A stretch of DNA of 64,000 nt from Luteimonas sp. MC1750 (lineage in GTDB: Bacteria; Pseudomonadota; Gammaproteobacteria; Xanthomonadales; Xanthomonadaceae), in contig NZ_CP067113.1 in assembly GCF_016615955.1 (NCBI RefSeq), forward strand, positions 1,798,001 to 1,862,000, in the 5' to 3' direction. This document shows positions 8,584-17,697 of the stretch, in pieces. The translations under genes were made by a program, and so were the position numbers. Each line of letters opens with the position of its first letter. Position 1 is the stretch's first letter. The notes beneath the pieces are model-generated. The model did no database searches, was not told where the DNA came from, and saw only the letters and a program-made list of their open reading frames with translations.

Positions 8584-9767
8584 TGCGCCGGGTCGCGATC
8601 GAGGAGCGCCCCGACTGGCGCCAGCGCGCCGCGGACTGCGGCTTCGCCTTCCATACCATCGAGGGCGAGCGCTACTGGGACGAACGCGCCTACTACGCCT
8701 TCGACCTGCGACAGGTCGAGGACGACATCGAGGACCCCACCGCGGAGCTCCACGCCATGGCGATGGAGCTCGCCGCCGAAGCCGCCGGCAGCCAGGAGCT
8801 CATGGAGCGGCTGGCGATTCCCCCCGACGCCCGCGACCAGGTGGCGGACAGCTGGCGCCGCCGCGATCCGCACCTCTATGGCCGGATCGACCTCGCCTAT
8901 GACGGCCACGGGCCGGCCAAGCTGTACGAATACAACTACGACACGCCCACCTCGCTGTTCGAGGCGGCGTTCTTCCAGTGGGACTGGCTGGAGCGCCAGC
9001 GCGAAAGCGGCGTATTGCCCGGCGGCGCGGACCAGTTCAACTCCATCCACGAGGCCCTGGTGGCGCGCTTCGTCACGATCGCCGGGCAGCTTCCGGCGCC
9101 GCTCTATTTCTCCGCGTCCGGCGACAGCGCGGAGGACCAGGGCACGGTCGACTACCTGCGCGACTGCGCAGCGCAGGCCGGGATCGAGTCCGGCACGATT
9201 GCGCTGGAGGCGATCGGCCTCTCGGCCGACGGCCGTTTCACCGCCGGCGACGACGTGGTCATCGCCAGCTTGTTCAAGCTCTATCCGCTCGAGGACCTGT
9301 TCGCGGACGCGTTCGCTTCGGCCCTGCCCGGCTCGGGCCTGCGCCTGCTGGAGCCGCCGTGGAAGCTGCTGCTGAGCAACAAGGGCGTCCTGCCCCTGCT
9401 CTGGGAGCGGCACCGCGGCCACCCGAACCTGCTGCCGGCCGAGTTCGACGCCGGCGGCGACCTGCCCCCGGGCTGGGTCCGCAAGCCGCTGTTCTCGCGC
9501 GAGGGCGCGAACATCGAGATGCACCTGCACGACGGCGACCGGATCGAGCAGCCCGGGCCCTATGCGGGTCCTGCGATCCGCCAGGCGCTCCACCTGCTGC
9601 CGACGTTCGACGGTGCGTGGCCGCTGGTCGGCAGCTGGGTGGTCGGCGACGTGGCCTGCGGCATGGGCATCCGCGAGGATGCATCGCCGATCACGCGTGA
9701 CACCGCGCGCTTCGTGCCGCACGCGATCGTCGATGACGGGCGCCGGCGGATGGTGCTGGAGGCCTGA
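8583..9767 (+). CDS. ygiC: Glutathionylspermidine synthase-like ATP-grasp protein (YgiC family)
   Basis: The 394-residue protein matches the C-terminal synthetase half of glutathionylspermidine synthetase (YgiC in E. coli is about 386 residues). Visible family segments are [40 protein letters not shown] with the ligand-binding [41 protein letters not shown] and [14 protein letters not shown] of the ATP-grasp fold. It lacks the amidase domain of the bifunctional enzyme. Glutathionylspermidine synthesis is therefore uncertain for this stand-alone form; a peptide-like ligase acting with YgiB at the envelope is an alternative. Translation is coupled to ygiB. Confidence 0.9.
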   Translation: MRRVAIEERPDWRQRAADCGFAFHTIEGERYWDERAYYAFDLRQVEDDIEDPTAELHAMAMELAAEAAGSQELMERLAIPPDARDQVADSWRRRDPHLYGRIDLAYDGHGPAKLYEYNYDTPTSLFEAAFFQWDWLERQRESGVLPGGADQFNSIHEALVARFVTIAGQLPAPLYFSASGDSAEDQGTVDYLRDCAAQAGIESGTIALEAIGLSADGRFTAGDDVVIASLFKLYPLEDLFADAFASALPGSGLRLLEPPWKLLLSNKGVLPLLWERHRGHPNLLPAEFDAGGDLPPGWVRKPLFSREGANIEMHLHDGDRIEQPGPYAGPAIRQALHLLPTFDGAWPLVGSWVVGDVACGMGIREDASPITRDTARFVPHAIVDDGRRRMVLEA

Positions 9768-9772
9768 GCCAC

Positions 9773-9810
9773 AAAAGAGAACGGCGCCCCTGTTTCCAGG
9801 AGCGCCGTTC
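9773..9810 (-). terminator. Intrinsic terminator after tRNA-fMet
   Basis: On the minus strand a 14-bp stem with one mismatch (arms 9797-9810 and 9779-9792) and a GAAA loop is followed by TCTTTT. It begins 10 bases after the tRNA CCA end. On the plus strand it also follows the ygiC stop, but without a T-tract. Confidence 0.85.
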
Positions 9811-9820
9811 GTGCTGCGTA

Positions 9821-9897
<77 letters not shown>

Positions 9898-9907
9898 GCA
9901 GACGAAC

Positions 9908-9936
9908 ATTATGCAGGAGTACCTGCTTTTCCGCAA
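9908..9936 (-). promoter_or_regulatory. Promoter of tRNA-fMet
   Basis: TTGCGG (9931-9936) and CATAAT (9908-9913) are 17 bases apart on the minus strand, ending 10 bases before the tRNA. The -35 region shares the 10-mer GAGCTTGCGG with the rimP promoter. Confidence 0.75.
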
Positions 9937-9977
9937 GCTCCCGCGCGTCATCGCCGCGCGGAAGCGTGTGGCTTGCC

Positions 9978-11441
9978 TCAGGCGAACGCCGCCTGGCACC
10001 AGGCCATGACCGGGCTCCAGGCGATACCCAGCACCAGCAGCGCCAGCGCGTTGACCGCGAACAGCGCCTTGAGCGGCATGCTGTCGCGCGCCTCGATCAC
10101 CCGGCCCTCGGGCTCATCGAAGTACATGACCTTGATCACGCGCAGGTAGTAGAACGCACCCACCACGGCGAACACGATGCCGACGATCGCAAGCCACAGC
10201 ATGTCGCCCTGGATCGCCGCGCGCAGCACCACCAGCTTGGCCCAGAATCCGAGGAAGGGCGGCACGCCGGCCAGCGAGGCCATGATCACCAGCACCATCG
10301 CCGCCATCCACGGGCTGCGGGCATTGAGGCCCTTGAAGTCCTCGATGCGGTCGGCTTCGAAGCCGTTGCGCGCCAGCACCACGATCGCGCCGAACGCGGC
10401 CGCCGACATGATCGCGTAGCTGATCGCGTAGAACATCGCCGCCGCATAGCCCTCGGGACCGCCGCCGGCGAGGCCGAGCAGCAGGAAGCCGACGTGCGAC
10501 ACCGTCGAGTAGGCCAGCATGCGCTTCAGGTTGGTCTGGGCGATGGCGAAGATGTTGCCGACCACCAGCGACAGTGCCGCGATCATCGCTACCATCAGCT
10601 GCCACTGGTCCTGCAGCGGACCCACGCCGGATTCGAGCAGGCGGTAGGCCATGCCGAACACCGCGAGCTTGGGGGCCGAACCGATGAACAGCGTCATCGG
10701 CGTCGGCGCGCCGTGGTAGGCGTCGGGAAGCCACATGTGGAACGGCGCCGCGCCGAACTTGAAGCAGACGCCCACCACCAGGAACACGGTGCCGGTCAGC
10801 AGCAGGGTGCGCGTGCCGCCGTCGACGGTGGCCGCGGCGCTGGCGATGCTGGCGAGATCCAGGCTGCCGGTGGCGCCGTAGACCAGCGACATGCCGAACA
10901 GCAGCAGGCCGGATGCCAGGGATCCGAGCACGAAGTACTTCATCGCCGCTTCGGAGCCGACCGGGTTGTCGCGATCGATCGCCACCAGCGCGTACTGGCA
11001 CAGCGCCAGCAGCTCGAGGCCGACGTAGATCGTCGCCAGGTTGGGCGCGGACACCAGCAGCATCATGCCGACGGTCGCGAACAGCATCAGCACCGGCAAC
11101 TCGCCCTTGTACAGCCCGCGCTCGCGCATGAAGTGCCAGGCATAGCCGAGCGACATCGCGGTGATGACCAGGATGAAGACCTTGAGCACGTCGGCGGCGG
11201 TGTCGCGCACGAACATGTCGGCCAGCACCATGCCCTGCCCGCCCACGCCGCCGACGATCATCGCCGCGGCACCGAGCAGGAGCGCGATCGCCAGGGAGTG
11301 GGTGACCACCCGGCGGCGCTCGTCGAGGAACAGGTCCAGCATCAGCAGCGCGAACGCGCCGATCACCACCACGAGCTCGGGCGCCAGCGGCGCGATATCG
11401 GCCAGCGTCCGGACGGGAAGGTTCAATTCACCAGGCATCAT
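9978..11441 (-). CDS. nuoN: NADH-quinone oxidoreductase subunit N
   Basis: NuoN is one of three antiporter-like proton-pumping subunits in the membrane arm of complex I. The 487-residue protein is almost entirely hydrophobic, with about 14 membrane helices. The proton-channel segment FKFGAAPFHMWLPDAYHGAP carries the conserved lysine and histidine, and RMLAYSTVSHVGFLLLG is the second hallmark shared with NuoL and NuoM. It is the last gene of the nuo operon, 13 bases after nuoM. Length matches the family (E. coli 485). Confidence 0.97.
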   Translation of the reverse strand: MMPGELNLPVRTLADIAPLAPELVVVIGAFALLMLDLFLDERRRVVTHSLAIALLLGAAAMIVGGVGGQGMVLADMFVRDTAADVLKVFILVITAMSLGYAWHFMRERGLYKGELPVLMLFATVGMMLLVSAPNLATIYVGLELLALCQYALVAIDRDNPVGSEAAMKYFVLGSLASGLLLFGMSLVYGATGSLDLASIASAAATVDGGTRTLLLTGTVFLVVGVCFKFGAAPFHMWLPDAYHGAPTPMTLFIGSAPKLAVFGMAYRLLESGVGPLQDQWQLMVAMIAALSLVVGNIFAIAQTNLKRMLAYSTVSHVGFLLLGLAGGGPEGYAAAMFYAISYAIMSAAAFGAIVVLARNGFEADRIEDFKGLNARSPWMAAMVLVIMASLAGVPPFLGFWAKLVVLRAAIQGDMLWLAIVGIVFAVVGAFYYLRVIKVMYFDEPEGRVIEARDSMPLKALFAVNALALLVLGIAWSPVMAWCQAAFA

Positions 11442-11454
11442 CGCGTCACGTTCC

Positions 11455-12969
11455 TCAAAGCTTGCTGTTGGCGAGCATGTCCGCCAGCTGCGCGATGGAG
11501 GGCTCCATCAGGTCGGTCAGGGGCCTGGGCCAGATGCCGATGAGCAGCACGCCGGCGGCGAACACGCCCAGCACCAGGGCCTCGCGGCCATTGATGTCCT
11601 TCATGGCGGCGACGTGGGCGTTGCCGACCTCGCCATACATCACTCGCTTCACCAGCCACAGCGTGTAGCCGGCGCCCAGGATCAGGGTCAGCGCGGCCAC
11701 GAAGGCGATCAGCGGGTGGTGCTGGAACGAGGCGACGATGACCATGAACTCGCCAACGAAGCCCGAGGTGCCCGGCAAGCCGGAGTTCGCGAACGCGAAC
11801 AGCACGTAGAACGCGGCGAACCACGGCATCACGTTCGCCACGCCGCCGTAGTCGCGGATCATGCGCGTGTGCATGCGGTCGTAGAGCACGCCGACGCAGG
11901 TGAACATGGCGCCGGACACGAAGCCGTGGGAAATCATCTGCACCATCGCGCCCTGCATGCCCAGGCGCGCGGCCTCGGGGTTGCCGGTGTCTCGCACCAG
12001 GGCGAAGGCGATGAAGATGCCCAGGGTCACGAAGCCCATGTGCGAGACCGACGAGTACGCGATCAGCTTCTTCATGTCCTGCTGGACCAGGGCCACCAGG
12101 CCGACGTAGACCACCGCGACCAGCGACAGCGCGATCAGCAGCCAGGCCCATTCGTGGCCGGCGTCGGGCGTGATCGGCAGGCTGAAGCGCAGGAAGCCGT
12201 AGCCGCCGATCTTCAGCATGATGGCCGCCAGGATGACCGAGCCGCCGGTGGGCGCCTCGACGTGGGCGTCCGGCAACCAGGTGTGCACCGGGAACATCGG
12301 CACCTTGACCGCGAACGCGATCAGGAACGCGAAGAACAGCCACATCTGCTCGGTGGCGGTGAGCGGAAGCGCGTACAGGTCGGGCAGCTGCCAGCTGCCT
12401 GCCTTGAGGTACAGGTACACCAGGCCGACCAGCATGAACACCGAGCCGAGGAAGGTGTACAGGAAGAACTTCACCGACGCATACACGCGGCGCGGGCCGC
12501 CCCACACGCCGATGATGATGAACATCGGGATCAGCATGCCCTCGAAGAACACGTAGAACAGCATCGCGTCCACGGCCGAGAACACGCCGATCATCAGCCC
12601 CTCGAGGATCAGCATCGAGGCGAAGTACTGGTTCACGCGCTTGTCGATCGAGGCCCAGGCGCCGATCAGCACCAGCACCGTCACCAGGGTCGTGAGCACG
12701 ATCAGCGCGACCGAGATGCCATCCGCACCCAGGTGGTACTGGATGTCATAGGCCGGGATCCACTCCCGGGCCTCGACGAACTGCATCGTGGCCACGGCCG
12801 CCGAGGCGTCGTAGCCGGTGAACAGCGGGATGCTGATGGCGAACACCACCAGCGCGATCGCCAGCGACAGCCAGCGCGCGGCGCTGGCGCGATTGCCGAG
12901 CGCGAGCACCATCGCGCCACCGAGGATCGGCAGCCAGATGAGGATGCTGAGGAGGGGCCAGTTCGACAC
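11455..12969 (-). CDS. nuoM: NADH-quinone oxidoreductase subunit M
   Basis: NuoM is the middle antiporter-like proton channel of complex I. At 504 residues it has the usual length (E. coli 509). The protein is hydrophobic throughout. MLFYVFFEGMLIPMFIIIGV carries the conserved glutamate of the first half-channel, and VKVPMFPVHTWLPDAHVEAP and KKLIAYSSVSHMGFVTLGI are the signature motifs of this subunit. It sits between nuoL (13 bases upstream) and nuoN, in the conserved order. Confidence 0.97.
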   Translation of the reverse strand: MSNWPLLSILIWLPILGGAMVLALGNRASAARWLSLAIALVVFAISIPLFTGYDASAAVATMQFVEAREWIPAYDIQYHLGADGISVALIVLTTLVTVLVLIGAWASIDKRVNQYFASMLILEGLMIGVFSAVDAMLFYVFFEGMLIPMFIIIGVWGGPRRVYASVKFFLYTFLGSVFMLVGLVYLYLKAGSWQLPDLYALPLTATEQMWLFFAFLIAFAVKVPMFPVHTWLPDAHVEAPTGGSVILAAIMLKIGGYGFLRFSLPITPDAGHEWAWLLIALSLVAVVYVGLVALVQQDMKKLIAYSSVSHMGFVTLGIFIAFALVRDTGNPEAARLGMQGAMVQMISHGFVSGAMFTCVGVLYDRMHTRMIRDYGGVANVMPWFAAFYVLFAFANSGLPGTSGFVGEFMVIVASFQHHPLIAFVAALTLILGAGYTLWLVKRVMYGEVGNAHVAAMKDINGREALVLGVFAAGVLLIGIWPRPLTDLMEPSIAQLADMLANSKL

Positions 12970-12982
12970 GTATCGTCTTCCG

Positions 12983-15115
12983 TCAGGTCCAGAGGTAGAT
13001 CAGCACGGCCAACAGCAGGATCAGGCCGACGATCATCGCGAATGCATAGTCATAGAGGCGGCCCGACTGCAGCCGGCGCGAGACGGCCGACACCAGTCCG
13101 ACCAGTCGCGCGGTGCCGTTGACGATGACGCCATCGATCAGGCGGCCGTCGACCGCGCTGGACGCCTTTCCGAGCTGCAGGCTGCCGCCCGCCAAGCCGC
13201 CGATCCAGAGATCATCGGCCCAGTACTTCTTCTCGAGCACGTTGACCGGCAGCGCGAACATGCTGCGGGCCTTCGTCGCGAGCTCGGGACGCCACCAGTA
13301 CATGACCGTGGCGAGTACGAAGCCGGCCAGCGTCAGCCAGAAGGCGGGCGTCAGGAAACCGTGCAGCGCGAACGCCACCGGTCCGTGCCACAGCTCGGAC
13401 GCCACGCGCGCGAGGGTGTCGTTCTCCGGCAGCAGGTCGATCGCGCCGGTGAAGAACGGCATCACCTGCGCGCCGCCGCTCCAGCTGGTGCCGAACAGCA
13501 TCGGGCCGGCGGTGAAGAAGCCGATCGCGATCGAGGGAATCGCCAGCAGCACCAGCGGCAGGGTCACCACCCAGGGCGACTCGTGCGGCTCGTGCACGCC
13601 GTGGTGGTGGTCGTGCGCGGAATGCCCGTGCGCGTCGAGCTGCGAGGGCTCGTGGCGGGTCTCTTCCCCATGCGTGCCGTGCGCCTCGGCGGGATGCGAC
13701 TGCTCGACCTCGCGGAAGCGCTCGCGCCCGAAGAAGGTCATGTACAGCAGGCGGAAGCTGTAGAACGAGGTGACGAAGGCGCCGAGCAGGACCGCCCAGT
13801 AGCCATAGGTGCCGACCCAGCCCATCCCCTCGGCGCCGAACTTCGCCGCTTCGATGATGGTGTCCTTGGAGTAGAAGCCGCTGAAGAACGGCGTCGCGAC
13901 CAGGGCCAGGGTGCCGATCAGCATGGTGGCGAAAGTGATCGGCATGTACCGGCGCAGGCCGCCCATGCGGCGCATGTCCTGCTCGTGGTGCATGGCGATG
14001 ATCACCGAGCCGGCGCCGAGGAACAGCAGCGCCTTGAAGAAGGCATGGGTCATCAGGTGGAACACCGCCGCCGAGTACGCCGACACGCCCAGCGCCACGG
14101 TCATGTAGCCGAGCTGCGACAGCGTCGAATACGCGACCACGCGCTTGATGTCGTTCTGCACGATGCCGATCAGGCCGGTGAAGAAGGCCGTGGTCGCGCC
14201 GATGAAGAGGATGAACTGCAGCGCGGTCTGGCTGAGCTCGAACAGCGGCGACATGCGCGCCACCATGAAGATGCCGGCGGTGACCATGGTCGCGGCGTGG
14301 ATCAGCGCCGAGATCGGGGTCGGGCCTTCCATCGAGTCCGGAAGCCACACATGCAGCGGAACCTGCGCCGACTTGCCCATGGCACCGACGAAGAGGCAGA
14401 TGCAGATCAGGGTCGCCACCGACCAGGCATAGCCCGGGATGATCTCGATCACCTGGCCGCCGCCGATCGTCGGCCCGGCATTGGCGAAGACCGTGGCGTA
14501 GTCGAGCGTGCCGAACCAGTAGGCGACGCCGGCAATGCCCAGCAGCATGCCGAAGTCACCCACGCGGTTGACCAGGAAGGCCTTGAGGTTCGCGAACACC
14601 GCGGTCGGACGCTTGAACCAGAAGCCGATCAGCAGGTACGACACCACGCCCACCGCTTCCCAGCCGAAGAACAGCTGGAAGAAGTTGTTGGCCATCACCA
14701 GCGTCAGCATGGAGAAGGTGAACAGGCTGATATAGCTGAAGAAGCGCTGGTAGCCCGGGTCGTCGGCCATGTAGCCGATGGTGTAGATGTGGACCAGCAG
14801 CGACACGAAGGTCACCACCACCATCATCATCGCGGTCAGCCGGTCGACCATGAAGCCGACGTGGATCTCGTAGCCGGCGACCTGGAACCAGGTGTAGAGG
14901 TTCTCGTTGAACGGCGCGGCGCCCTGCCCGACCAGCTGCCAGAGCACCAAGCTCGACAGCGCGCAGCTGACCGCCACGCCCAGGATCGTGGCCGTCTGCG
15001 CACCGACGCGACCGACCTGGCGGCCGAACAGGCCGGCGATGATCGCGCCAAGGAGCGGCGCGATCACGATCGCGATCAGCACCGCCTTCGAGATGACAAT
15101 TTCCATGCCAGGCAT
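12983..15115 (-). CDS. nuoL: NADH-quinone oxidoreductase subunit L with histidine-rich insertion
   Basis: NuoL is the distal antiporter-like subunit and carries the long lateral helix that clamps the membrane arm. At 710 residues it is about 100 longer than E. coli NuoL (613). SAQVPLHVWLPDSMEGPTPI, RVVAYSTLSQLGYMTVALG and FLVNRVGDFGMLLG are the core channel motifs. Part of the extra length is a hydrophilic loop around residues 469-514 that is strikingly rich in His with Glu and Asp, including HSAHDHHHGVHEPHESP; it may bind metal or is simply a polar spacer. The C-terminus returns to membrane helices. It follows nuoK by four bases. Confidence 0.97.
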   Translation of the reverse strand: MPGMEIVISKAVLIAIVIAPLLGAIIAGLFGRQVGRVGAQTATILGVAVSCALSSLVLWQLVGQGAAPFNENLYTWFQVAGYEIHVGFMVDRLTAMMMVVVTFVSLLVHIYTIGYMADDPGYQRFFSYISLFTFSMLTLVMANNFFQLFFGWEAVGVVSYLLIGFWFKRPTAVFANLKAFLVNRVGDFGMLLGIAGVAYWFGTLDYATVFANAGPTIGGGQVIEIIPGYAWSVATLICICLFVGAMGKSAQVPLHVWLPDSMEGPTPISALIHAATMVTAGIFMVARMSPLFELSQTALQFILFIGATTAFFTGLIGIVQNDIKRVVAYSTLSQLGYMTVALGVSAYSAAVFHLMTHAFFKALLFLGAGSVIIAMHHEQDMRRMGGLRRYMPITFATMLIGTLALVATPFFSGFYSKDTIIEAAKFGAEGMGWVGTYGYWAVLLGAFVTSFYSFRLLYMTFFGRERFREVEQSHPAEAHGTHGEETRHEPSQLDAHGHSAHDHHHGVHEPHESPWVVTLPLVLLAIPSIAIGFFTAGPMLFGTSWSGGAQVMPFFTGAIDLLPENDTLARVASELWHGPVAFALHGFLTPAFWLTLAGFVLATVMYWWRPELATKARSMFALPVNVLEKKYWADDLWIGGLAGGSLQLGKASSAVDGRLIDGVIVNGTARLVGLVSAVSRRLQSGRLYDYAFAMIVGLILLLAVLIYLWT

Positions 15116-15119
15116 TCCG

Positions 15120-15446
15120 TCAGCCCTTCAGCGTGTCGAGTTCGGCGACGTTGATCGTGCGCCGGTTGCGGAACAGCGTGACCAGGATCGCCAGGCCGAT
15201 CGCGGCCTCGGCCGCGGCCACGGTGAGGATGAAGAACACGAAGACCTGGCCGGCGGCGTCGCCGAACTCGCGCGAGAAGGCGATGAAATTGATGTTCACC
15301 GAGAGCAGCATCAGCTCGATGCACATCAGCAGGATGATCACGTTCTTCCGGTTGAGGAAGATTCCGGCGACGCTGATGCAGAACAGCGCGGTCGCCAGCG
15401 TCAGGTAGTGGCCAAGCGCGAGGCCCTGTCCGAGGAATTCCATCAC
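15120..15446 (-). CDS. nuoK: NADH-quinone oxidoreductase subunit K
   Basis: NuoK is a small three-helix membrane subunit of the proton-translocating arm, related to MnhC/MrpC. The 108-residue frame starts with two adjacent ATG codons. The first overlaps the nuoJ stop as ATGA, so I use it, but initiation at the second would change only one residue. [20 protein letters not shown] carries the conserved membrane glutamate, and [20 protein letters not shown] carries the second one. Confidence 0.96.
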   Translation of the reverse strand: MMEFLGQGLALGHYLTLATALFCISVAGIFLNRKNVIILLMCIELMLLSVNINFIAFSREFGDAAGQVFVFFILTVAAAEAAIGLAILVTLFRNRRTINVAELDTLKG

Positions 15447-16096
15447 TTGCCCTCCACGCCGGTGGCATCGGTGGCCGGCGCTGCGTCGTCGGCGACGTGC
15501 ACCGATGCGGGCATGTCGACCATGCGCAGGCGGTCACCCGGACGCGTGCGGACCTGGTCGCCCGGGACCTGGTGCTTGGTGCCGGGACGGCGGCGCAGGG
15601 TGAGCGTCACCGCCGCGACCACCGCGACGGTGAGGATCACCGCGGCGACCTCGAACGGCAGCAGGAAGTCGGTGAACAGCCGGCGCGCGATCCACACCGT
15701 GTTCGACACCCCGGCGGCCTCGACCGCGTCGGGTGCGAACGGCGTGGCGACGAAGGCCATGATCCCGATCAGCGACAGCAGCTCGAGCAGCATCACCACC
15801 GCCACGACCAGTCCGACCGGCAGGTAGCGCACGTAGCCCTCGTTGATCGGCACCAGGTCGATGTCGAGCATCATCACCACGAACAGGAACAGGACCATCA
15901 CCGCGCCGACGTAGACCAGCACCAGCGCGACCCCGAGGAATTCGGCGCCCGCGATGATCCAGGTGCAGGCCACGCTGAAGAAGGTCAGCACCAGGAACAG
16001 CGCCGAGTGCACCGGGTTGCGCGCGCCGATCACGCCGATGGCGCCGGCGATCGCGACCGCTGCGAATGCGAAGAATGCGAGCTGTACGAAGTCCAT
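15443..16096 (-). CDS. nuoJ: NADH-quinone oxidoreductase subunit J
   Basis: NuoJ is a five-helix membrane subunit contributing to the E-channel of complex I. The 217-residue protein has the conserved [20 protein letters not shown] and [20 protein letters not shown], the latter containing the pi-bulge helix of the family. The C-terminal tail (about residues 170-217) is hydrophilic and longer than the E. coli one (184 residues in total). Only three bases separate it from nuoI, and its stop overlaps the nuoK start. Confidence 0.96.
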   Translation of the reverse strand: MDFVQLAFFAFAAVAIAGAIGVIGARNPVHSALFLVLTFFSVACTWIIAGAEFLGVALVLVYVGAVMVLFLFVVMMLDIDLVPINEGYVRYLPVGLVVAVVMLLELLSLIGIMAFVATPFAPDAVEAAGVSNTVWIARRLFTDFLLPFEVAAVILTVAVVAAVTLTLRRRPGTKHQVPGDQVRTRPGDRLRMVDMPASVHVADDAAPATDATGVEGK

Positions 16097-16099
16097 GGC

Positions 16100-16588
16100 T
16101 TACCTGTATGCGGCGTCGGCGGCGCGGCGTTCGGCGATCTCCGCCTCCAGGCGGTCGCCCAGGGCCAGCAGCTGCGGCTTGGTGACGATGTTCTCGCCGC
16201 GGTTCTCGAAGTGGTACTCGTGGATGTGGGTCTCGACGATCGAGTCCACCGGGCACGATTCCTCGCAGAAGCCGCAGAAGATGCACTTGAACAGGTCGAT
16301 TTCGTAGCGCGTGGTGCGCCGCGTGTTGTCCTCGCGCTGTTCGGAGTCGATGGTGATCGCCAGCGCCGGGCAGACCGCCTCGCACAGCTTGCAGGCGATG
16401 CAGCGCTCTTCGCCGTTCGGGTAGCGACGCAGCGCATGCAGTCCCCGGAACCGCGGCGACTGCGGGATCTTCTCCATCGGGTACATCATCGTGTACTTCG
16501 GGCGCCACAGGTAGCTGACGGTCAGCGCCATGCCGCGGATCATCTCGATCAGCAGCAGGCTCCTGGCCCAGGAAACGAACTTGCCCAT
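16100..16588 (-). CDS. nuoI: NADH-quinone oxidoreductase subunit I (8Fe ferredoxin)
   Basis: NuoI carries the iron-sulfur clusters N6a and N6b that pass electrons towards N2 in NuoB. The 162-residue protein has two classic 4Fe-4S motifs, [12 protein letters not shown] and [12 protein letters not shown], plus the N-terminal amphipathic helix region that docks on NuoH. The start at 16588 overlaps the nuoH stop as TGATG; the longer frame upstream belongs to nuoH. Length matches orthologues of the alpha/gammaproteobacterial type. Confidence 0.97.
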   Translation of the reverse strand: MGKFVSWARSLLLIEMIRGMALTVSYLWRPKYTMMYPMEKIPQSPRFRGLHALRRYPNGEERCIACKLCEAVCPALAITIDSEQREDNTRRTTRYEIDLFKCIFCGFCEESCPVDSIVETHIHEYHFENRGENIVTKPQLLALGDRLEAEIAERRAADAAYR

Positions 16589-17697
16589 CAAGCACCTGCC
16601 TCGAAGACGCCGAAGTACGCCATCAGCGCCGTCACCGCGATCCACGCGATCGACAGCGGAATGAACACCTTCCAGCCCAGGCGCATGATCTGGTCGTAGC
16701 GGTAGCGCGGGAACGTCGCGCGGAACCAGACGAAGCAGCTGGCGAAGAAGAAGGCCTTGGCGAACAGCCACCACCAGCCGTCACCCAGGATGACCGAGAG
16801 CACCGGGATGTCCGGGATCCAGGCCACCGGGATCGGCGACAGCCAGCCACCCAGGAAGAAGATCGCGGTGAGGAAGCTCACCAGGATCATGTTGGCGTAC
16901 TCGGCCAGGAAGAACAGCGCGAACACCGCGCCCGAGTACTCGACCATGTGGCCGGCGACGATCTCGCTCTCGCCCTCGACCACGTCGAAGGGCGAACGGT
17001 TGGTCTCGGCCACGCCCGACACGTAGTAGATGACGAACAGCGGCAGGAGCGGCACCCAGAACCATTCCAGGAAGCCGGCGTCGCCCGACTGCGCCATCAC
17101 GATCTCGCTCAGGTTCAGGCTGCCGGAGGCGACCATGACGCCGACCAGGGCGAAGCCCATGGCGATCTCGTAGCTCACCACCTGGGCCGCCGAGCGCATG
17201 GCGCCGAGGAAGGCGTACTTGGAGTTGGAGGCCCAGCCCGCCAGGATCACGCCGTAGACCGCCAGCGAGGTCATCGCCAGCAGGTACAGCAGGCCGGCAT
17301 TGGCGTTGGACAGCACCATGCGCGTGTCGAACGGCACCACCGCCCAGGCCGCGAGCGCGGGCGCCAGGGTGATGAGCGGCGCCAGGATGTACAGCACCTT
17401 GTGCGCGGCGCTCGGCCGGATGACTTCCTTGAACAGCAGCTTGAAGACGTCGGCGAAGGCCTGCAGCACGCCGAAGCCGACGTACATCGGCCCGTGGCGG
17501 ACATGCATCCAGGCGATCAGCTTGCGCTCCCAGACCACGTAGAACGCCACGGCGATGATCACCGGCATCATGATCGCGAGGATCAGCAGCACCAGCCACA
17601 GGACGGTGCCGACCGGGCCGAGCGAATCCAGCCAGCTGCGCAGGGGTTCGAACCAGCCGAGCAGCACGCCGGCGGTGTTGTTCGTCGTCGTGCTCAT
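16588..17697 (-). CDS. nuoH: NADH-quinone oxidoreductase subunit H
   Basis: NuoH is the membrane subunit at the junction with the peripheral arm and forms part of the quinone-binding cavity. The 369-residue protein has about eight membrane helices. [20 protein letters not shown] is the quinone-cavity motif, and [20 protein letters not shown] holds the acidic residues thought to couple quinone reduction to pumping. Its ATG overlaps the nuoG stop as ATGA. An N-terminal extension of about 35 residues before the first core helix is typical of xanthomonad-type NuoH as far as I recall. Confidence 0.97.
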   Translation of the reverse strand: MSTTTNNTAGVLLGWFEPLRSWLDSLGPVGTVLWLVLLILAIMMPVIIAVAFYVVWERKLIAWMHVRHGPMYVGFGVLQAFADVFKLLFKEVIRPSAAHKVLYILAPLITLAPALAAWAVVPFDTRMVLSNANAGLLYLLAMTSLAVYGVILAGWASNSKYAFLGAMRSAAQVVSYEIAMGFALVGVMVASGSLNLSEIVMAQSGDAGFLEWFWVPLLPLFVIYYVSGVAETNRSPFDVVEGESEIVAGHMVEYSGAVFALFFLAEYANMILVSFLTAIFFLGGWLSPIPVAWIPDIPVLSVILGDGWWWLFAKAFFFASCFVWFRATFPRYRYDQIMRLGWKVFIPLSIAWIAVTALMAYFGVFEAGA

